A DNA stretch of 64,000 bases from Candidatus Methylomicrobium oryzae (GTDB lineage Bacteria > Pseudomonadota > Gammaproteobacteria > Methylococcales > Methylomonadaceae): assembly GCF_016745425.1 (NCBI RefSeq), contig NZ_JAERVK010000006.1, positions 1 to 64,000 on the forward strand, in the 5' to 3' direction. The notes beneath the pieces are model-generated. The model made no database searches. It saw nothing but the letters and a program-made list of their open reading frames with translations, and was not told the origin of the DNA. The position numbers and the translations under genes were made by a program. Below are positions 59,924 through 64,000 of this stretch, in pieces (positions within the stretch are counted from its first letter, which is position 1; each line of letters begins with the position of its first letter).

Positions 59924-59951
59924 AAGTGCCTGCCGGTAAATGGAACCGATA

Positions 59952-59970
59952 GGCGAAATCGCCCTTTTTT
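59952..59970 (+). terminator. Short intrinsic terminator
   Basis: GGCGA and TCGCC pair around two to four bases, followed by CTTTTTT (59964-59970). It ends the 2H phosphoesterase gene; the convergent gene's stop is at 59984. Confidence 0.65.
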
Positions 59971-59983
59971 ATCTTCCGAATTT

Positions 59984-60490
59984 CTAACGCCGAACGATAA
60001 CCGGCTTGTCGGAAAGCTCGTCCGGATTGCGTTCTCCGGAGGGGAAATGGGTTATCAGAATCTTCGAGATGCGTTCGATACCGTCCAGCGAACCTTTCCG
60101 GAAGTCGCCGCCGCGAAATGCTTCCTGCATGACCTGAGCCAGGCTATCCCATTCGGATTGCGGCACGCGCTTGGCGATGCCTCGGTCCGCAACGATATGC
60201 ACTTCCCGGTCGGCCAGTAACAGATAGATCAATACGCCGCTGTTTTCTTCGGTATCCCATACCCGTAGATTCGCAAATACTTCGGTCGCCCGCTGCTGCG
60301 CCGACAGGCCGCGCCAAACCCAGGCGGGCGCCAACGCATTTTCGACAGCGAAACGCAGCTCGCCGCGGTGGAGGCGTTCGGATTGATGCACCGCCGCTTC
60401 CACATCATTGAGTAAAGCAGCGGAAAATGCCAAACGCCAACGCCAAGGCGGCATGAAAGTATGGATGAGCCAACGCTTGATGTTTACCAT
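59984..60490 (-). CDS. TPM domain protein (YgcG/DUF5130-type), third gene of LemA unit
   Basis: This 168-residue protein has a TPM domain (AVHQSERLHRGELRFAVENAL, NSGVLIYLLLADREVHIVADRGI, VMQEAFRGGDFRKGSLDGIERI). A moderately hydrophobic N-terminal segment precedes it (WRWRLAFSAALLNDVE). The start at 60490 overlaps the preceding TPM gene by seven bases. Proteins of this type accompany LemA in many bacteria. The function is not established; repair or folding of membrane proteins has been suggested for TPM domains. Confidence 0.87.
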   Translation of the reverse strand: MVNIKRWLIHTFMPPWRWRLAFSAALLNDVEAAVHQSERLHRGELRFAVENALAPAWVWRGLSAQQRATEVFANLRVWDTEENSGVLIYLLLADREVHIVADRGIAKRVPQSEWDSLAQVMQEAFRGGDFRKGSLDGIERISKILITHFPSGERNPDELSDKPVIVRR

Positions 60491-61332
60491 GAACCGGACG
60501 CGCCCCCGCCGCCGAATCGGCCGCCACCGCCGCCCCCCCAAGAACTTCCTCCGCCGTACCCGCCGCCATAGCCGCCTCCGAAACCGCCGCCGCTGGACCA
60601 GCCGCCGTAATTTCTCTGGCGAATGCCGACAATGAAAAACACCATCAGCCCGATCAGGAACGCCGCGAAACCTAAGCCGAACAACAGCGCTCCTACCGCG
60701 CCGCTGCCCAAACCTGCCAGCATTCCGCCCATGACCCGCCCCAGCATCGCGGACAATATCCAGCCCGCGACGATTCCGCCGAACAGAACGAACATAAAAG
60801 CCCCGCCGTTCTGCTCCCCAGCCGGCGCTTCCTGCGGCGGCGGCAGACGCTCGCCTTCGATCAGGCGCATCAGTTGGGTAACTCCCGCCTCGATGCCGCC
60901 GGCAAAATCGCCGGCTTTGAAATACGGGGTGATCGTTTCGGCGATCACGCGTTTGGCGATCGCGTCCGGAATCGCCCCTTCCAGACCGTAACCCACTTCC
61001 AGCCGCATTTTTCGATCGTCTTTCGCCACGATCAGAATCACCCCGTCATCGACCTTCTTGCGGCCGATCTTCCAGGCGTCCGCCACCCGTATCCCGAATT
61101 GGGCGATATCTTCAGGCTGCGTAGTCGGGACGATCAGGACCGCAATCTGGCTGCCCTGTTTGGCTTCGAAGGCGGCCAATTCATTTTCCAGCGCGTTCGC
61201 TTGTGTTGCACTCAGCGTGGAGGTCAGATCAGTGACGCGGTGCGACAGGTCGGGAATCGCAACGAGCGCTTCCGCTGCGGTGATAAACAGCAGCAGAATC
61301 AACCCGATACCGAAGCGCATGAACGTCAGCAT
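60484..61332 (-). CDS. TPM domain protein with Gly-rich tail (YgcG family)
   Basis: This 282-residue protein has a signal peptide (FGIGLILLLFITAAEALVAIP), a TPM domain (residues about 28-160: VTDLTSTLSATQANALENELAAFE, SQIAVLIVPTT, DDGVILIVAKDDRKMRLEVGYGLEGAIPD), two to three TM segments and a C-terminal Gly/Ser-rich tail (GGGFGGGYGGGYGGG). GGAGG lies five bases before ATG 61332. It stands 9 bases after lemA on the same strand, so they form one transcription unit. Confidence 0.92.
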   Translation of the reverse strand: MLTFMRFGIGLILLLFITAAEALVAIPDLSHRVTDLTSTLSATQANALENELAAFEAKQGSQIAVLIVPTTQPEDIAQFGIRVADAWKIGRKKVDDGVILIVAKDDRKMRLEVGYGLEGAIPDAIAKRVIAETITPYFKAGDFAGGIEAGVTQLMRLIEGERLPPPQEAPAGEQNGGAFMFVLFGGIVAGWILSAMLGRVMGGMLAGLGSGAVGALLFGLGFAAFLIGLMVFFIVGIRQRNYGGWSSGGGFGGGYGGGYGGGSSWGGGGGGRFGGGGASGSW

Positions 61333-61341
61333 CGACACCTC

Positions 61342-61953
61342 CTATCGAGCGGGAGCCCCTGCCGGCGCAGGAGCTCCGAAATCGACTTTGGGCGGCTGCG
61401 AAATGGCGCGCTCATTTTCTACGGTAAAGCTCGGCTTGGTCTTATAGCCGAACAGCATCGCGGTTAGATTGGTAGGAAAAGACCGTACGGTCAGGTTGTA
61501 TTCTTTTACCGCATCGATATAGCGGTTGCGGGCGACCGCAATGCGATTTTCGGTGCCTTCCAGTTGCGCCTGCAAATCGCGGAACAAGCTATCGGCCTTC
61601 AATTGCGGATAATTTTCCGCCACTCCCAGCAAGCGCGAAATCGCGCTGGTCATTTCTCCCTGGGCCGCAATGAATTTTCGGAAGGCCTCCTCGTCGTCGA
61701 CCAGCTCCGGGGTGGCCTGGATCGATCCCACTCGGGCCCGTGCCTGCGTCACCTCCGTCAGCACGTCCTTTTCGTGCGAGGCATACCCTTTAACCACGTT
61801 AACTAGGTTAGGCACCAAGTCGGCGCGGCGCTGGTACTGGTTCAATACCTCGCTCCATGCGGCTTTGATGTTCTCATCGCCCGACTGCAGCGTGTTATAG
61901 CCGCAACCGGACAACATCATCGCAATGAATGAAGCCAATAGCCATTTAAACAT
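61342..61953 (-). CDS. lemA: LemA family lipoprotein
   Basis: This 203-residue LemA protein has a lipobox (MMLSGC) at the signal peptide end, then the LemA helices: AAWSEVLNQYQRRADLVPNLVNVVKGYASHEKDVLTEVTQARARV and NRIAVARNRYIDAVKEYNLTVRSFPTN, with a final GYKTKPSF. LemA is a membrane-anchored helical protein of unclear role. I chose Met 61953, with GAGGAAAA upstream. It is the first gene of the LemA/TPM trio on the minus strand. Confidence 0.93.
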   Translation of the reverse strand: MFKWLLASFIAMMLSGCGYNTLQSGDENIKAAWSEVLNQYQRRADLVPNLVNVVKGYASHEKDVLTEVTQARARVGSIQATPELVDDEEAFRKFIAAQGEMTSAISRLLGVAENYPQLKADSLFRDLQAQLEGTENRIAVARNRYIDAVKEYNLTVRSFPTNLTAMLFGYKTKPSFTVENERAISQPPKVDFGAPAPAGAPAR

Positions 61954-62316
61954 TTCGGTTTTCCTCATTTTTATTTTGAAAGTCGTCCAGCTTTAACGTC
62001 AAAACACGAACAAATCCAATTGCCTATGCGGTACGATTCAGTTGGCAATTAAAGCGGCTTGCGTATCAAGCAGGTGTGTGCGCCGTAAAAAATCGACAGT
62101 TATAATTTCCCTGACTTTATTTTAAGGGCCGCCTAAAAAAGCAACTCGTTCAGAATCGTCCGTATTCTATGACTTAAAGTATCCTGCAACAATTCCGGCC
62201 AATTATTTCTATCCAAAATAAATAGAGGGAGTTTGAGAGTGATCTCTTACGAAATATCGTGACTTGAAACCACCGTTGCAGTAAGTTCTTACCGTCTCCT
62301 TCAACTCGCCTATACA
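61954..62316. other. Divergent region between lemA and the sigma-54 activator
   Basis: This 363-bp gap has no gene. It must contain both promoters. I looked for a TGGC-N-TTGC type sigma-54 site and found only TTGGCAATTAAAGCGGCTTGC at 62041, with wrong spacing. Confidence 0.4.
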
Positions 62317-64000
62317 ATGAAAGAATATTCTTCATCGCAAAATTTATCGGCAGAGCATTTACTCCAGCACCTGCCCGTATCGGCTTTCGTGCTGAACTCC
62401 CAGCATCAGGTCGTGATCTGGAACAAGGCCTGCGAGCAACTGACCGGCCTAAAAGCGGAAGAAATGACAGGCAGCGATCGGCATTGGCAGGGCTTTTATA
62501 CCGAAAAACGCCCCTGTCTGGCGGACTTGCTGCTCGACGATAGTCTCGGCGACGTCAAGGGACTGTATGAATGGGCCGGCGCCCCCGCATCCCGGACCGA
62601 TATTTACCATACCGAAAACTGGTGCCCGATGCCTGACGGACGCCGGCTGTATCTGGTGATCGATGCCTGCGCGATTCATGACGAAAACGGCGAAGTCGTG
62701 GCAGTCGTCGAAACCCAGCGCGACCGCACCGAGCAGCGCCTGATGATGCAGGCGCTCGGCGAAAGCGAACAACGGATTTCATCGATTCTCGGTTCGGCGA
62801 TGGACGCGATTGTGACGGTCGACGAACGCCACAATATCACTTTATTCAATGCGGCGGCCGCGCGCATCTTTCGCTGCGCCGCCGACTTCGCGATCGGTCA
62901 GCCGTTCGAGCGCTTTATCGCCCCGCGGTGCAACCCATTATTCAAACAATTCATCGCTTTCGACAGCGCCACTAAAACGCCCGCCTGGGTACCGGAAGGG
63001 CTCAGTGCCCGCCGCGCGGACGGTGAGGAATTTCCGATCGAAGCGACCTTTTCGCCGCTGGAAGCCGGCGGTCAAAAACTCTTTACGATCATCCTGCGCG
63101 ACGTCAACGACCGCCGCCTTGCCGAACAGAAATTGGAACGGCTGCAGCAGGAAAAAGGCTATCTGCAGGAAGTGATCAACGACGAGCACAATCCGGGCGA
63201 TTTCATCAGCGGTTCCAAGGTGATGCGGACCGTGATGGAACAGGTCAGGATGGTCGCCCGCACCGATACCCCGGTGCTGCTGCTCGGCGAAACCGGTACC
63301 GGCAAGGAACTCCTGGCGCGGGCGATCCACGAATACAGTAGCCGCAACGCGGCAATCCTGGTCAAGGTCAACTGCGCAGCGCTCCCTGCCGAGCTGATCG
63401 AAAGCGAACTGTTCGGCCATGAAAAAGGCGCCTTCACCGGCGCGATTCAACAGCGCAAAGGCCGCTTCGAACTGGCCGACGGCGGCACGCTGTTCCTGGA
63501 CGAGGTGGGCGAACTGTCCCAGCCGGCACAGGCCAAACTGCTCCGGGTGCTGCAGGAACAGGAGTTCGAGCGCGTGGGCGGCAGCGAGTCGATCCGGGTA
63601 GACGTACGGATCATCGCGGCCACGAACCGCAATTTGCCCGAAGAGATCGCGGCGGGCCGATTCCGAGCCGACCTCTATTACCGGCTGAACGTGTTCCCGG
63701 TCGAAGTACCGGCGCTACGGCAGCGGAGCGCAGATATTCCGCTGCTCGCGCGTTTTTTCCTGACCAAATATGCGAAAAAATTCGGCAAGCATTTCGACGA
63801 CATCGAGCCTGCCGGCCTTGACCAGTTAAAATGCTACGTCTGGCCCGGCAATGTCCGCGAATTGCAGAACGTGATCGAGCGGGCGGTGATTCTGTCGCGG
63901 GGCTCGCTGCTGGAAATCCCCCCTTTGCAGCCTTCTCGAGACAAGAGCCCTCCCCTGCCAATAAAACCGCAAACGCTCGAATCACTGGAGAAAGAACATA
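62317..64000 (+). CDS. PAS domain sigma-54-dependent transcriptional activator (3' end outside window)
   Basis: The open frame from ATG 62317 runs to the window edge, so at least 561 residues are present. It begins with two PAS domains (about residues 11-130 and 150-275), the first including [21 protein letters not shown]. The AAA+ sigma-54 domain has Walker [18 protein letters not shown], the loop [15 protein letters not shown] that contacts sigma-54, Walker [13 protein letters not shown] and the arginine finger region. The C-terminal Fis-type helix-turn-helix would lie beyond the edge. It has no receiver domain, so the PAS domains probably sense a ligand or redox signal. Confidence 0.92.
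   Translation, partial: MKEYSSSQNLSAEHLLQHLPVSAFVLNSQHQVVIWNKACEQLTGLKAEEMTGSDRHWQGFYTEKRPCLADLLLDDSLGDVKGLYEWAGAPASRTDIYHTENWCPMPDGRRLYLVIDACAIHDENGEVVAVVETQRDRTEQRLMMQALGESEQRISSILGSAMDAIVTVDERHNITLFNAAAARIFRCAADFAIGQPFERFIAPRCNPLFKQFIAFDSATKTPAWVPEGLSARRADGEEFPIEATFSPLEAGGQKLFTIILRDVNDRRLAEQKLERLQQEKGYLQEVINDEHNPGDFISGSKVMRTVMEQVRMVARTDTPVLLLGETGTGKELLARAIHEYSSRNAAILVKVNCAALPAELIESELFGHEKGAFTGAIQQRKGRFELADGGTLFLDEVGELSQPAQAKLLRVLQEQEFERVGGSESIRVDVRIIAATNRNLPEEIAAGRFRADLYYRLNVFPVEVPALRQRSADIPLLARFFLTKYAKKFGKHFDDIEPAGLDQLKCYVWPGNVRELQNVIERAVILSRGSLLEIPPLQPSRDKSPPLPIKPQTLESLEKEH

Noticed and set aside
62041..62061. Sigma-54 promoter before the PAS/sigma-54 activator
   Set aside because: TGGC and TTGC are present but their spacing does not fit the -24/-12 rule.

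Overview
The window looks like a chromosome segment of a gammaproteobacterium, most plausibly a methanotroph or methylotroph of the Methylococcales. That placement is inference. It rests on the gene order dut-algC-argB, an aryl-polyene-type gene set, a quinoprotein-dehydrogenase-associated SoxYZ-like carrier, a FimT/PilW/PilX/PilV/PilE minor-pilin cluster and a VPEID-like sorting tail. No marker gene for methane oxidation lies in the window.

Region 1 (0-27.9 kb) is a dense housekeeping backbone. On the minus strand at the left edge are two acyl carrier proteins, an acyltransferase and a ketosynthase-like protein of an aryl-polyene-type pathway. Then come a Cys-rich lipoprotein facing the SoxYZ-like carrier, a DOMON-like protein with a NamZ/DUF1343 protein, a cyclopropane fatty acid synthase, a lipoprotein alkaline phosphatase, a YeeE/YedE pair, dut-algC-argB, a DUF4124 protein, yggT-proC, ychJ, the pilin cluster (PilV is greatly enlarged by Ig-like repeats and PilY1 is missing), ettA, csrA and three tRNA genes (Ser, Arg, Asn).

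Region 2 (27,844-39,854) is an integrated genomic island. A 58-bp direct repeat contains the 3' half of tRNA-Asn; it forms attL inside the tRNA gene and recurs 12 kb away as attR. The island carries a tyrosine integrase with a coupled partner gene, a small DNA-binding protein, a P4-type primase/helicase, a candidate origin palindrome, an IS200-type transposase broken by two amber codons, three exported proteins, and an AT-rich cargo block (28.9-30.7 kb). The cargo holds a two-TM SLATT-like protein, a 21-residue polyproline peptide, an unknown protein and a HEPN-like protein. This block is my best candidate for an undescribed defence or conflict module.

Region 3 (39.9-54.0 kb) is accessory and partly decayed. 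It contains IS630 and phage remnants and several hypothetical proteins, among them a possible pPIWI-associated protein and a frameshifted exported protein. It also contains a tight six-gene minus-strand operon at 41.4-47.1 kb: lipid-linked sugar transferase, N-acetyltransferase, small EamA flippase, methyltransferase, WecE-type aminotransferase and a polytopic glycosyltransferase. This looks like an Arn-style route for decorating a surface polymer with an acetylated amino-deoxy sugar.

Region 4 (54-64 kb) returns to backbone: a KatG with a signal peptide, divergent from OxyR; a class II Fic protein; an exported 2H phosphoesterase; a LemA/TPM-domain trio; and a PAS plus sigma-54 activator that runs off the right end. 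Intergenic spaces carry dispersed repeat families, one shared between the extreme left of the window and the katG-oxyR gap.
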